From NCBI GenBank assembly GCA_963811825.1, contig CAWESS010000032.1, forward strand, positions 110,720 to 174,719: a DNA stretch of 64,000 nt, written 5' to 3'. The DNA is from Fodinibacter sp963811825. Lineage in GTDB: Bacteria; Actinomycetota; Actinomycetes; Actinomycetales; Dermatophilaceae. Below the pieces are notes generated by a model. The model was not told where the DNA came from and did no database searches. It saw nothing but the letters and a program-made list of their open reading frames with translations. Below, in pieces: positions 8,832-16,899 of the stretch. The stretch's first letter is position 1; each line of letters begins with the position of its first letter. The translations under genes were made by a program, and so were the position numbers.

Positions 8832-10637
8832 GTGGCGCGCAAGGGTGGACGACGTGGGAAGCACGGGCCGAACCGGTCCGCGACGAGGACGGGGTCGACG
8901 CAGCGATCACTCCAGTCGGTGGAACCCGCCCACGAACAGGACGACCTCGGCAGCACCCTGCGCACCGCCCTGCGGTCGAAGGACCCCACCGCGTTCACGA
9001 CCCTGATCTCCTCGATGCTCGCGGTGACCGACGCCTGGTGGCCCGACGACAACGACCTCGACGCCGACCCGCTCCCCCTCGGCGCGCTCCTCGACTTCCT
9101 CATGACTACCAGCTACGCCGAGACGACAGCGGCTCTCCACGTCATCGCCGCCCTGCTGCCCGACGAGCTCGACGCCGCCCGGGTGCGACGCGCACTCGTG
9201 AGCCGCCGGCATCCGGTGCCCGTCCACGTGAGCGGAGTGCGGGAGATCGCGGTCGAGCAGGCCGCGAAGATCGGCGACGACCTCGGCGACGGAGACAACG
9301 TCCTCCTGGGCTTGAGCTGGCCGGGCATCGGTGGCGTCACCGCCGTCGTCTACGTCGACGAGGCGTTCGGTACCCGCATCAAGGATGTCTTCCTCGTGCC
9401 TGAGCCGTTCGACGAGGTCTGTGCGCGCTACCGCCAGCTGCTCGCCGACGAGGGCCGACGCACCACCGAGCTCGCCGCCATCGACCTGGCCGACGCGCGC
9501 GCCAGCCTCGAGCACGCCATCGAGCGCGGCGACGCGCCCGACGCGCTCCTCGTCCCCGACGACTGGTCCGACGCCGACGGCGACCCGCTCGGCTGGCCGA
9601 CGGCGCGCCCCTTCGTCGAGATGCTGCTGCGCCGGATGCCGGGCGGCGGCACCTCCGTGCTCACCTCCAGCACCCAGCCCGAGATGTCGGCGATCGACGC
9701 GGTGCGGGGCTTCCTGGACTCGCTCGCGGCGCGGGGTCTCGGCGGTGCCGTTGACGACGTCGAGGAGGCCGCTTTGCTGCTCGCCGACGATGCTGCCGCC
9801 TTCGCCGGGCACCCCCTTCGCTGGTCACCCGTGCAGGTCGAGCTGGCACTGACCCAGCGGCTGCCCTGGTCGACGGACGCGACCGAAACCGGCCTCGACG
9901 CGGTCGAGCAGGTGATGCCCGCCTTCATCCGGTACGCCCACCAGCGACTCGAGGTCTCGTCGGAGGCGACGCAGGAGACGCTCGCGGCGTTAGACGAGTG
10001 GATGCCGGTGTTCAACCGGCTGCGCGACGCGGCGCCCGCTCAAACCTGGCGCGCCACCGCCTCGATGATCGAGGCCTTCGAGCACGGGGAGCACGGCCCG
10101 CTCGTACTGCACTCGCTGGCCGAGGAGGTCGGTGGCCCGGCGGTGCTCGACGACCTCGACGCCTCACCGCTGCCCGCGGAGCCGCTGGTGCTCGACCACG
10201 TCGCCGCTGATGTGCGTGACACGGCCGCAGACATCGCCGCACGGGTCGACGAGTGGCTCGAGACCTCGCCCCGCGTGGCACACCTGGGCCCGGTGCTCGG
10301 CGAGTGGCGCACGGCATCCCGCCGGCTCCTGGTCGGTGCCGCCGCAAACGACCCGAGCTGGCTGCGCCGGCGTGCATCGGCCACCGGGCGGGCCTGCGGC
10401 CTGCTCTGGGCCACCGGCATCGCGAACCACCTGATCGGGCCGCAGGGCGCGGTGCTGGTCAAGGACCTCGCCGCCGACTTCGGTGTTTCCGGCCCGCCCT
10501 CGGCCAAGGCCGAGGCGCTGCTCCGGGCCTGGGCGAACGGTCGATGGGTCGGGGCCGAGCGGCTCGGTGACGCCGGCCTCCTGGTCTCGACCCGCCGCGC
10601 CGCGATCATCACGCTGCGCGACCAGTACCGGCACTGA
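8832..10637 (+). CDS. Large uncharacterised protein, possible DUF6398-like C-terminus
   Basis: 601 residues from a GTG at 8832 (MARKGGRRGKHG-like start). I saw no TM segments or signal peptide. The protein is acidic and helical, with repeated 'D-E-A-L-L-A-D' stretches. Near residue 130 there is a beta segment, 'NVLLGLSWPGIGGVTAVVYV'. The last 80 residues, 'GRACGLLWATGIANHLIG' then 'VLVKDLAADFGVSGPPSAKA', look like a winged or HTH-type unit similar to DUF6398. I cannot assign a function. It is divergent from the HNH gene at 8715 with a 116-bp gap. The reading frame is open throughout, which supports it being real. Confidence 0.75.
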   Translation: MARKGGRRGKHGPNRSATRTGSTQRSLQSVEPAHEQDDLGSTLRTALRSKDPTAFTTLISSMLAVTDAWWPDDNDLDADPLPLGALLDFLMTTSYAETTAALHVIAALLPDELDAARVRRALVSRRHPVPVHVSGVREIAVEQAAKIGDDLGDGDNVLLGLSWPGIGGVTAVVYVDEAFGTRIKDVFLVPEPFDEVCARYRQLLADEGRRTTELAAIDLADARASLEHAIERGDAPDALLVPDDWSDADGDPLGWPTARPFVEMLLRRMPGGGTSVLTSSTQPEMSAIDAVRGFLDSLAARGLGGAVDDVEEAALLLADDAAAFAGHPLRWSPVQVELALTQRLPWSTDATETGLDAVEQVMPAFIRYAHQRLEVSSEATQETLAALDEWMPVFNRLRDAAPAQTWRATASMIEAFEHGEHGPLVLHSLAEEVGGPAVLDDLDASPLPAEPLVLDHVAADVRDTAADIAARVDEWLETSPRVAHLGPVLGEWRTASRRLLVGAAANDPSWLRRRASATGRACGLLWATGIANHLIGPQGAVLVKDLAADFGVSGPPSAKAEALLRAWANGRWVGAERLGDAGLLVSTRRAAIITLRDQYRH

Positions 10638-10695
10638 GGCGAGCGGGGTGGAGCCCGTGCCCGAACGAGCGGCCCTGCCCAGGGAGGACGACGCC

Positions 10696-11127
10696 ATGGA
10701 GCGTGACGTGACCCAGTCCGACGCCGCCGCTCAACGAGCGGAGCAGACCGAGCGCCAAGCCGGCCTAGAGCGCCGCACCGACCTCGCCCGCGGCCAAATG
10801 CTCGGCCTCGCCCTCGGCGAGTCGATCGGCTTGCGCGGCAACCATGCCAGCTCCCCCACGATCACTGCAGGCGTCGCCACCCAGCTCGCGGCGTTCACCC
10901 TTGAGGGCTTTATCCGCACCGCCGTCTGCTTCTCGCACCGCGGCATGTGCCACCCTCCGAGCGTCACGGGCCATTTGAATGCAATTGCCACAGGCGTGGT
11001 GGTTTACTGGCATCGCCTCATTCACGGAGAGCCGACGACAGGAGTGCGAACCGTCGATGGATTCATTAGCGACCGGTGTGACCCTTTTCGTTTGTCGTGG
11101 TGCAGGAATCGAGCTGGACCTGCTTGA
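10696..11127 (+). pseudogene. ADP-ribosylglycohydrolase fragment
   Basis: The first 95 residues resemble the start of the second ADP-ribosylglycohydrolase of this window (41282-42360). 'RGQMLGLALGESIG', 'TAGVATQLAAFTLEGFIRT' and 'FSHRGMCHPPSV' align with 'GLVLGLALGESVG', 'AAGVSTQLAAFTLEG' and 'MSHKGICNPAGV'. After 'PPSVTGHLNAIATG' the similarity stops and base composition falls in GC, entering the next gene. The full family is about 350 residues, so this is a 5' remnant. The break coincides with the edge of the lower-GC segment, suggesting a recombination or insertion event removed the rest. Confidence 0.65.
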
Positions 11128-11139
11128 AGCCGTGTCCGC

Positions 11140-11895
11140 ATGAGCGAGGGCAAGGAGGGCCGCACCGCGATCGTGATTGCTGTCCTCTCACTGGTGATCT
11201 CCATCGTCGCCTTGTTCAAGCCGGCCCCAATGCAGGAGTGGATCGACGATCGTTTTGCCGCGTTCTTCGTCCCCAACGACGACGACATCCCCATTTCCGC
11301 GCAACGGATCGAGATCCTCACCTCCGGGTACCTCGTCGACAACGACGGGGACATTTGGTCCGGCAACGACCTCGTCGACAACGACCCGAAGACAGCGTGG
11401 AGCGAATGTGGGACGCGTGATAAGGCACTGCTAACAACTGAACTTCGTTACCCGTGCGAGGAGTCGGGTCCGGAAGCCGACCTCGCAGAGCGCTGCCTGA
11501 ACCCGGAGCTGTTCGCGTCCGACCCTGTCACCCAAGGCATCGGAGAATGGGTGGAGTTCACATTTCCAGCCGAAACCCAGCTCAAGGCGGTGTACATCCG
11601 TAACGGAAACCAGCAAAGCGACCAGACCTTCCTCAGGAACCCCCGGGTCGCCAGACTTTCCGTCCACGCCGACGGAGAGCCGCTTCAGGACCTTGAGCTG
11701 AGGGATGGGAAGGAGCCCCAGCGGTTTGACGTGAAGTCCCGCGCGACGACGATCCGTCTCACCATCGAGGAGACCTACCTCGGGCGGTGCATTCCGGGGA
11801 AGCGAGCGGGCAATCAGCTCGACTACTTCTATGACGCATCGCTCGCGGAGGTCTCGTTCATTCCGGCGAACATCCCGAACTCCGGCCCGAACTAG
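11140..11895 (+). CDS. Membrane-anchored NADase-type glycan-binding (discoidin-like) domain protein
   Basis: 251 residues from the ATG at 11140. An N-terminal membrane anchor, 'TAIVIAVLSLVISIVALF', is followed by a beta-sandwich region with 'DNDPKTAWSECG', 'GIGEWVEFTFPAETQLKAVY', 'NPRVARLSVHADGEP' and 'TIRLTIEETYLG'. The pattern of asset (D-N-D-P-x-T-A-W), ligand-loop and strand motifs matches the NADase-type glycan-binding / F5/8-C-like domain common in bacterial surface and conflict proteins. GC and codon use are visibly lower than in the neighbours. It follows the ADP-ribosylglycohydrolase remnant by 12 bp. The ligand is unknown. Confidence 0.72.
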   Translation: MSEGKEGRTAIVIAVLSLVISIVALFKPAPMQEWIDDRFAAFFVPNDDDIPISAQRIEILTSGYLVDNDGDIWSGNDLVDNDPKTAWSECGTRDKALLTTELRYPCEESGPEADLAERCLNPELFASDPVTQGIGEWVEFTFPAETQLKAVYIRNGNQQSDQTFLRNPRVARLSVHADGEPLQDLELRDGKEPQRFDVKSRATTIRLTIEETYLGRCIPGKRAGNQLDYFYDASLAEVSFIPANIPNSGPN

Positions 11896-11962
11896 CCGTC
11901 GGGTTCATCGCCCGGATCATCAGTCGCCTCACCGCCTACGGCGTGCTCAAGCCCGACCAGAC

Positions 11963-11995
11963 CCACGCCGGATGCCGGCCACACGGCATCCGCTC
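11963..11995. repeat. 33-bp stretch shared with the HTH/NB-ARC genes
   Basis: These 33 bases are identical to 19881-19913 and 23233-23265, where they encode part of the Pro/Thr-rich linker of the regulator copies. Inside lies the dyad CGGATGCCG/CGGCATCCG (11969-11977 and 11984-11992) with a 6-nt loop. Here it sits in the short non-coding stretch after the discoidin-like gene. It could be a relic of a third copy or a dispersed palindromic word. Confidence 0.6.
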
Positions 11996-12025
11996 GCGTA
12001 TCCCGTCCCAGCCGCAACAGACAGC

Positions 12026-12065
12026 GCGAGGGGTGGGTGGACGTTGCCGTCCACCCACCCCTCGC
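12026..12065 (-). terminator. Perfect 18-bp hairpin terminator of the M28 peptidase gene
   Basis: Bases 12026-12043 and 12048-12065 are exact reverse complements around a TTGC loop, all G/C-rich. The hairpin begins 17 bp after the peptidase stop on the minus strand and also lies downstream of the plus-strand discoidin-like gene, so it can serve both convergent genes. Neither side has a strong T tract, which is common for actinobacterial terminators. Confidence 0.8.
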
Positions 12066-12081
12066 GATCCCTCAGGTCAGC

Positions 12082-13679
12082 TCACTCGCTGACGCGGTTG
12101 TGGTCGTGACCGTCGTCGCCGCCCAGCGGGCCGGCGAAGGTGTGCTCCGGGCCAGCCGGGGCCGGGACGCTGAAGTTGCCCGGGACACTGGCTCCCTCAA
12201 CACCGTTGACGCCCTCGGTCGAGGCCGCGTACTTGAACACGGAGAACGCCACCGCGTCGGAGTTGACCTCCAGCGCGTGCGCGTCGTAGTTGTCGATCGT
12301 GTCGCAGGCCAGGTGGTAGCACGGGTCGAACTGCTGACCCGCGTCGCCGCCCCAGAGGAGCTCCTGCTCCACGGTCTTGCGCTCCTCGGCGCCGGTGAAG
12401 AGGCCACCGGAGGGGATCCCGTTGTCGATGAACGCGGCGTAGTCAGAACGACCGCTGAACGCCGAGTCGTCGTAGGGCTCTCCGCGCAGCGTGTAGAACG
12501 ACTCGAAGGTCTCCTCGATGTTGATCGAGCCGTCCGGCACCTCGACCGGTGCCACGAAGCTCGACTCGTTGGCGTCGTAGACACCGAAGTAGTAGTTCGG
12601 CGAGCCGATCATGTCGAAGTTGAGGTAGAGCGCGATCTCGTCGAGCTCCTCCGGCGTGCGCTGCTCGACCCATTCGGTCGAGCCGATCAGGCCGAGCTCC
12701 TCTGCACCCCACCACGCGAAGCGCACCGTGTTGTTGGGCTTCGACTTGGCCATCTGCTGGGCGACCTCGAGCAGCGCGGCCGAGCCGCTGCCGTTGTCGT
12801 TGATGCCCGGGCCGGCCGGCACGGAGTCGAGGTGGGCACCGGCCATCACGACGTTGTCGTCGGTCTTGCCGGCGAGCTCACCGATGACGTTGACGGACTC
12901 GGCCTCGAAGAAGTCGACCTTGACCCGCGCGGTGGAGCCCGCCGCGGCCAGCGACTGGCCAGCGGCGAAGGTCGTGCCGATCACCGGGATGTCCACCGTG
13001 AACGGCGCGAGGGTCGGGCTGACCGGACCGAACCGGTCGCCGGTGCTCCGATGGTGTCACCCTGGTTGAACAGCACGACCGCCTCGGCGCCCGCGGCCTC
13101 GGCATTGAGCGCCTTGGTCGAGAACGGGCAGGTTCCACGCTGCAACAACGCGATGTCGGTCGATCCGGTGAAGTTCAGGCCGGTGAAGTCGCCGGCCTCG
13201 CAGCCGCTGGTGTTGGCCCGGTCTCCGGCGAGGTTGATGTCGACCGGGATCACGTTGCCCGTGACGTCGCCCTCACCTGTGCCCACCGCCTCATAGCCGA
13301 CGTAGTCCGCCGTGACCGGCGTCAGCTGGCGAAGGATGATGTCCGCCGCGTCATAGGTGAACGGCACGACGTCGGCGGACCAGCCAGCGGCCTCGAGCAC
13401 CTCGACGACGTAGTCGACGCTGGCCTCGTAGCCAGGGGTCTGGTCGGCCCGGGTGCCGCCGTTGGCGTCGGCGATCGCCTGGAACTCCTCCAGGTGCTCG
13501 ACGACACCGTCGAGTCGCACGCATTCCAGCAGCTTCTGGTAGGTGTTGTTGGTGCGGGTGTCGCAGCCGGCCGTGGCGGGTGCAGCACCGGAAGACGGTG
13601 CAACGACGAGCGCGGCGCCCAGCAGCACGCCGAACACCCCCGCCGTTCCCACCGTGCGCTTGATCCGCGGACTTGTCAT
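12082..13679 (-). CDS. Secreted M28-family aminopeptidase with PA domain, frameshifted
   Basis: About 530 residues. A Sec signal peptide ('VGTAGVFGVLLGAALVVA' ending 'SSGAAPA') starts at the ATG at 13679. A PA domain ('DIALLQRGTCPFSTKALNAE', 'AVVLFNQGD') is inserted before the M28 core. Zinc ligands are visible: H in 'VMAGAHLDSV', D in 'GINDNGSGSAAL', EE in 'FAWWGAEELGL', D in 'LNFDMIGSPN' and H in 'PCYHLACDT'. It should be an extracellular zinc aminopeptidase like the Streptomyces aminopeptidase or LAP family. One frame break near 13040 joins PA to the core, probably an extra base. A terminator follows at 12026-12065. Confidence 0.93.
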
Positions 13680-13817
13680 CAGGACTCCTTTGTCACTGTT
13701 ACGAGAGCGGGGGCGCCGACATGCCGGCACCCCCGCAGGCGAACGTAGCGTGCGATCGGCCCCGTAGGTCCCATAGGCGCAGCGCCAACTTGACTTCGGC
13801 CCGCACCGACGCGCAAG

Positions 13818-13856
13818 CCGGATGCCGTCCGCGCGAGGTGGGCGGACGGCATCCGG
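13818..13856. repeat. Perfect 15-bp inverted repeat built on GGATGCCG
   Basis: Bases 13818-13832 pair exactly with 13842-13856 across a 9-nt loop. It lies in the 267-bp gap between two divergent starts (the peptidase at 13679 and the CsbD-like gene at 13947), so it cannot be a terminator for either. The arms contain the GGATGCCG/CGGCATCC word that recurs across the actinobacterial part. It could be a regulator site or a REP-like element; the sequence alone does not decide. Confidence 0.7.
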
Positions 13857-13946
13857 GCGGTCTGTGGTTGCGTTCGTGGACGTGGGGTGATGCAGGTCGC
13901 AGTCACTGCCACGTTTTCAGCCGGCCTTTCGGGGCACGTTGGAGGC

Positions 13947-14477
13947 ATGACCACAGACAAGGCAGCACAGGCCCGAGAGGGCTTCATGGACAACCTGAAG
14001 GGGAAAGCCAAGGAAATGGCCGGCGCCGTGACCGGCAAGGACGACCTGGTGCAGGAGGGGCAGCTCCAGCAGGCAGAGGCCAGCCACCGCAAGGCCGCTC
14101 TCGCTGACGAGGCCGTCGCCGACGCCAAGGCCGAGGAGGCCACCCAGGACCTGGGAGAGGCCAGTCACGAGGCCGCCCAGCTCAAGGGCGCGGCGCGCGC
14201 CAAGGCCGAGCAGGAGGAGTCCCGCGTTGAGCGTCAGCGCGAGGGCGAGCACCTGGTCGCCGCCAGCGAGGCGCACCAGCAGGAGGTGGCCGACCGCGAG
14301 GCCGCCGAGCGCAAGGCCGATGAGCTGGCCGAGTCCCGGCTGCGCGAGGCCGAGGCCATCGCTGCCGACGCCGACTCCACCGAGAAGCAGGCCGCAGCCG
14401 AGAAGCGTCGCCTCGAGCGACAGGCTGCCGCCGACGACCAGCAGGCCGCGCAGCTGCGCGCCCAGACCCAGAACTGA
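13947..14477 (+). CDS. CsbD-like, coiled-coil stress protein
   Basis: 177 residues from the ATG at 13947, with GGAGG just upstream. The N-terminus 'DNLKGKAKEMAGAVTGKDDL' is the CsbD signature (K-G-K-x-K-E-x-x-G-x-x-T-G). CsbD proteins are small general-stress proteins, normally about 65 residues. Here the domain is extended by roughly 110 residues of Ala/Glu/Arg-rich, predicted coiled-coil sequence ('EQEESRVERQREGEHLVAAS', 'AAAEKRRLERQAAADDQ'). It is followed after 8 bp by another lysine/alanine-rich gene, so the two form a unit. Confidence 0.8.
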   Translation: MTTDKAAQAREGFMDNLKGKAKEMAGAVTGKDDLVQEGQLQQAEASHRKAALADEAVADAKAEEATQDLGEASHEAAQLKGAARAKAEQEESRVERQREGEHLVAASEAHQQEVADREAAERKADELAESRLREAEAIAADADSTEKQAAAEKRRLERQAAADDQQAAQLRAQTQN

Positions 14478-14485
14478 GGACCACC

Positions 14486-15130
14486 ATGATCAGCACCGTC
14501 ATCGCCCTTCCCTACGAGCTCGCCCGGCTCCCCCTGGCCATCCTGGACAGCAGCCTGTTCCTGCTGTCGGAGACCTCCGCCCCGCGCGTGACCGTGGGCC
14601 GGGCCATCGGCTACTCCGACAAGCTCGCCGGCGCACTGCTGGGCAACCCCGGCATCGCCGAGCGCGGTTCCGAGCGCATCGAGCGGTCCCGCAAGCTGCT
14701 GCTGGCCGACCAGCTCGAGCAGCAGGCCGCAACCCGACGCGAGCAGGCCCGCGAGACGGCGGACGCCGGTCGTCGGCAGGCCGCTGCGCAGCGCACCGCC
14801 GCCCAGAAGACGGCCGCCTCAGGCCTGAAGGCAGCCGACGCCGCCGAGGCACGCGGCAAGCAGGAGGCCAAGGCCAAGGCGACCAGGACGGCCGCGGCCA
14901 AGAAGGCAGCCGCCACCAGGAAGGCCAACGCCCGCACCGACAAGATCGTGCAGGCCAAGGCGCGCGTGGACTCCGCCGCAGAGGCGAAGAAGAAGGCCGC
15001 CCAGCGCCAGGCGAAGTCCGAGCTCGACCAGGCCCGCGAGACCAAGCGGGCCGCCGCCAAGACCCGCGCCGACGCCGACCGCCTCAGTGACCTCACCGAG
15101 GCCAAGAAGCAGGAGCGCAAGTCCAGCTGA
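14486..15130 (+). CDS. Lys/Ala-rich coiled-coil protein
   Basis: 214 residues. A hydrophobic N-terminus ('ISTVIALPYELARLPLAILD') precedes a conserved-looking block ('VGRAIGYSDKLAGALLGNPG'). More than 120 residues of Ala/Lys/Arg/Glu repeats follow ('ARTDKIVQAKARVDSAAEAK'), predicted to be helical and strongly basic. Proteins like this are seen in actinobacteria beside CsbD genes, and some are annotated as IF2-like because of the composition alone. Membrane association plus binding to nucleic acid or polyphosphate is conceivable but unsupported. It ends 21 bp before a strong terminator. Confidence 0.72.
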   Translation: MISTVIALPYELARLPLAILDSSLFLLSETSAPRVTVGRAIGYSDKLAGALLGNPGIAERGSERIERSRKLLLADQLEQQAATRREQARETADAGRRQAAAQRTAAQKTAASGLKAADAAEARGKQEAKAKATRTAAAKKAAATRKANARTDKIVQAKARVDSAAEAKKKAAQRQAKSELDQARETKRAAAKTRADADRLSDLTEAKKQERKSS

Positions 15131-15151
15131 CCCGCTGACGAGCTGACGAAC

Positions 15152-15193
15152 GGCCGAGCGCCCCGCCCTCTTCGGAGGGCGGGGCGCTCGGCC
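15152..15193 (+). terminator. Perfect 19-bp hairpin with TTCG tetraloop
   Basis: Bases 15152-15170 and 15175-15193 are exact complements enclosing TTCG, an extra-stable UUCG tetraloop in RNA. It lies 21 bp after the stop of the Lys/Ala-rich gene and 13 bp before the stop of the convergent lipoprotein gene, so it probably terminates both. There is no clear T run. Confidence 0.88.
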
Positions 15194-15205
15194 AACTGAA
15201 GGGGG

Positions 15206-16270
15206 TCACCCGAGAGCGATGCGTTCGAGGGTGTCCAGTCCGAAGTGGGCCACCACAGGTCCCCGTCGACCTCTTCGAGGTCGCCGCCCCACCGTCGGCG
15301 ATGGCGACTCGACGGATGACCGGTCTGGGGGTGTCGATGAGCCACGCTTCGTCGCTGCCGCTGCGGACCAGAGCTCACCCGGGCGAGGGGCCGAGGACGC
15401 CGCCACCCCGCGGTACTCGGGCGGCCTGACGGGCGCAGGGCAAGAACCGTGGGCGTGTTCGTCTCGGGGTCGACGCGGGCGACCGCCCCAGGCTGTGGTC
15501 GATGTACCAAGGGGCCCCGTTGTGGGTGATGAGGTAGGGCACCCCGGGGTCCAGGGGGAGCGGCACGGCTGCCGTCACCTGGTCCGTCTGCGGGTCGACC
15601 CGGTAGACGACGGCCTCCTGGTCGGCCACCCACACCGAGCTCGCTGACTCCACGACGCCGCCATCCACCCAAGTCCCACGACCGGCACCTCGTGGGCCTC
15701 CTCGAGGCGGTCGGGGTCCCGCGGCGCAGACCGAACACCCCGCCCGAACCGGCCGCGATCCACAGCTCCCCCACATGGAAGGCCGGTCCGAGCCCGTTGA
15801 GCTCGACATGGCTGGACTCCACGCGGAGTCGGCCTGGGTCGACCCGCACCAGGCCGGGGGTGGCGCTGCACCCGCTGACCGAGAGCGACCCGGCACCAGA
15901 CACGATGTCGCCGCAGCCCAGCACGCCCGGTGTCGAGCGTGCCGGACACGGTCAGGTCAGTTGGGTCGACCTTGTACAAGGTGGTGCTGCGGTGGCTCAT
16001 CACCCAGATGGCGGCGTCGGCCCAGAGCACTGCCCCTGGGGCGCCGCCCAGAGCCACGTCCGAGCTGGGCAGCTTCTCGAGGGCTGGGAGCGGGGCTGGG
16101 GCTGCCTGCGGCGGGGTCGGGCTCGCCGACGACGCAGGCAGTCCGGGAGCGGGAGATCCGCTGCTCAGGCCCGATCCGTCTCCGGTCCCGGTCGCAGTGC
16201 ATGCTGCCAGGAGCGCGATGACGCCCACGACGGCGCAGAATCGCACGAGCGCGAGCGGGCATGGCGTCAC
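15206..16270 (-). CDS. Beta-propeller lipoprotein, frameshifted
   Basis: The GTG at 16270 overlaps the upstream stop by 4 bp (GTGA). The lipobox signal 'VVGVIALLAAC' is followed by a Ser/Pro/Ala linker and then repeats of the 'aDAAIWVMSHRSTTLYKVDP' and 'VWVADQEAVVYRVDPQTDQV' kind, i.e. blades of a YncE/Vgb-like propeller, ending 'GPVVAHFGLDTLERIALG'. At least four frame breaks occur between 15400 and 15960. It is presumably an outer-face lipoprotein that binds an unknown ligand. The same blade type forms the C-terminal half of the divergent SARP regulator (16900-18713), so the two genes may be functionally linked. Confidence 0.72.
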
Positions 16271-16747
16271 TGTCCCCCGAAAGCGGCGCACACGTCGACC
16301 AGGAAGCGAGTCGCCGGTGCCCTTGAACTCGTTTCCGTCGGCGCGCACCCCGGCACCGACCAGGGTCCGCCCGTCCGGAAGGTCGACCCGGAACTGCCCT
16401 CCGGTGATCCGGATCTCACCGGTGACCAGGTCCTCATCCCGGTTCCACACCCCGGTGTAGGGCAGCGTGACGGCATCCTTGGTCAGGGTGCCCTCAAACG
16501 TGATGTGGCGGTGCTCGCGCACGGCGGCGCCGTCGCGCCACCACGTCGTGTACCCGCGCTGCGTCACGCTCGCGAAGCGCATCTCGCCGCCATCTGAGCA
16601 AGTGGTGAACACCCCGCTGTTCGCCACGGTCCGGTCTTCGCGCGTGACCGTGGTCTCCTCGGCCACGGCCGACGACACCCCGGCACACGCCATGAGTCGG
16701 GGCCAGTGCGAGCACGCAGCCGATTTCGTGGTCCTGATGGTCCTCAT
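16267..16747 (-). CDS. Small secreted protein of unknown function, frameshifted
   Basis: About 160 residues from the ATG at 16747 with GGAGG upstream. The signal peptide is split by indels but reads approximately 'RTTKSAACVLALAPLMACAG' when the frames are joined, ending 'SSAVAEE'. The mature part is beta-rich ('GGEMRFASVTQRGYTTWW', 'HITFEGTLTKDAVTLPYTGV', 'EIRITGGQFRVDLPDG') and ends 'FLVDVCAAFGGQ'. It has the look of a lipocalin/allene-oxide-cyclase-like secreted barrel, but no family is certain. It is operonic with the propeller lipoprotein (4-bp overlap) and divergent from the SARP regulator. Confidence 0.65.
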
Positions 16748-16899
16748 GGTCGGTCCTCCGTTCCGGTGGGCAGCGCCAGCCGCGGCCCTGGACCTACGCT
16801 GGACCAGCCACCTCCAGAAGGCCTCCAGCCGTCCTTCAGGTGGGCAGCATCTGGCACGCGGGACGGTCACCACCGCCTCGCCCGACGTCGGGAGGCGGG

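Noticed and set aside
14611..15924. Long minus-strand open frame across the Lys/Ala-rich gene and the lipoprotein
   Set aside because: It is an antisense shadow of GC-rich codons, crosses a perfect terminator, and has no domain except the stretch belonging to the lipoprotein.
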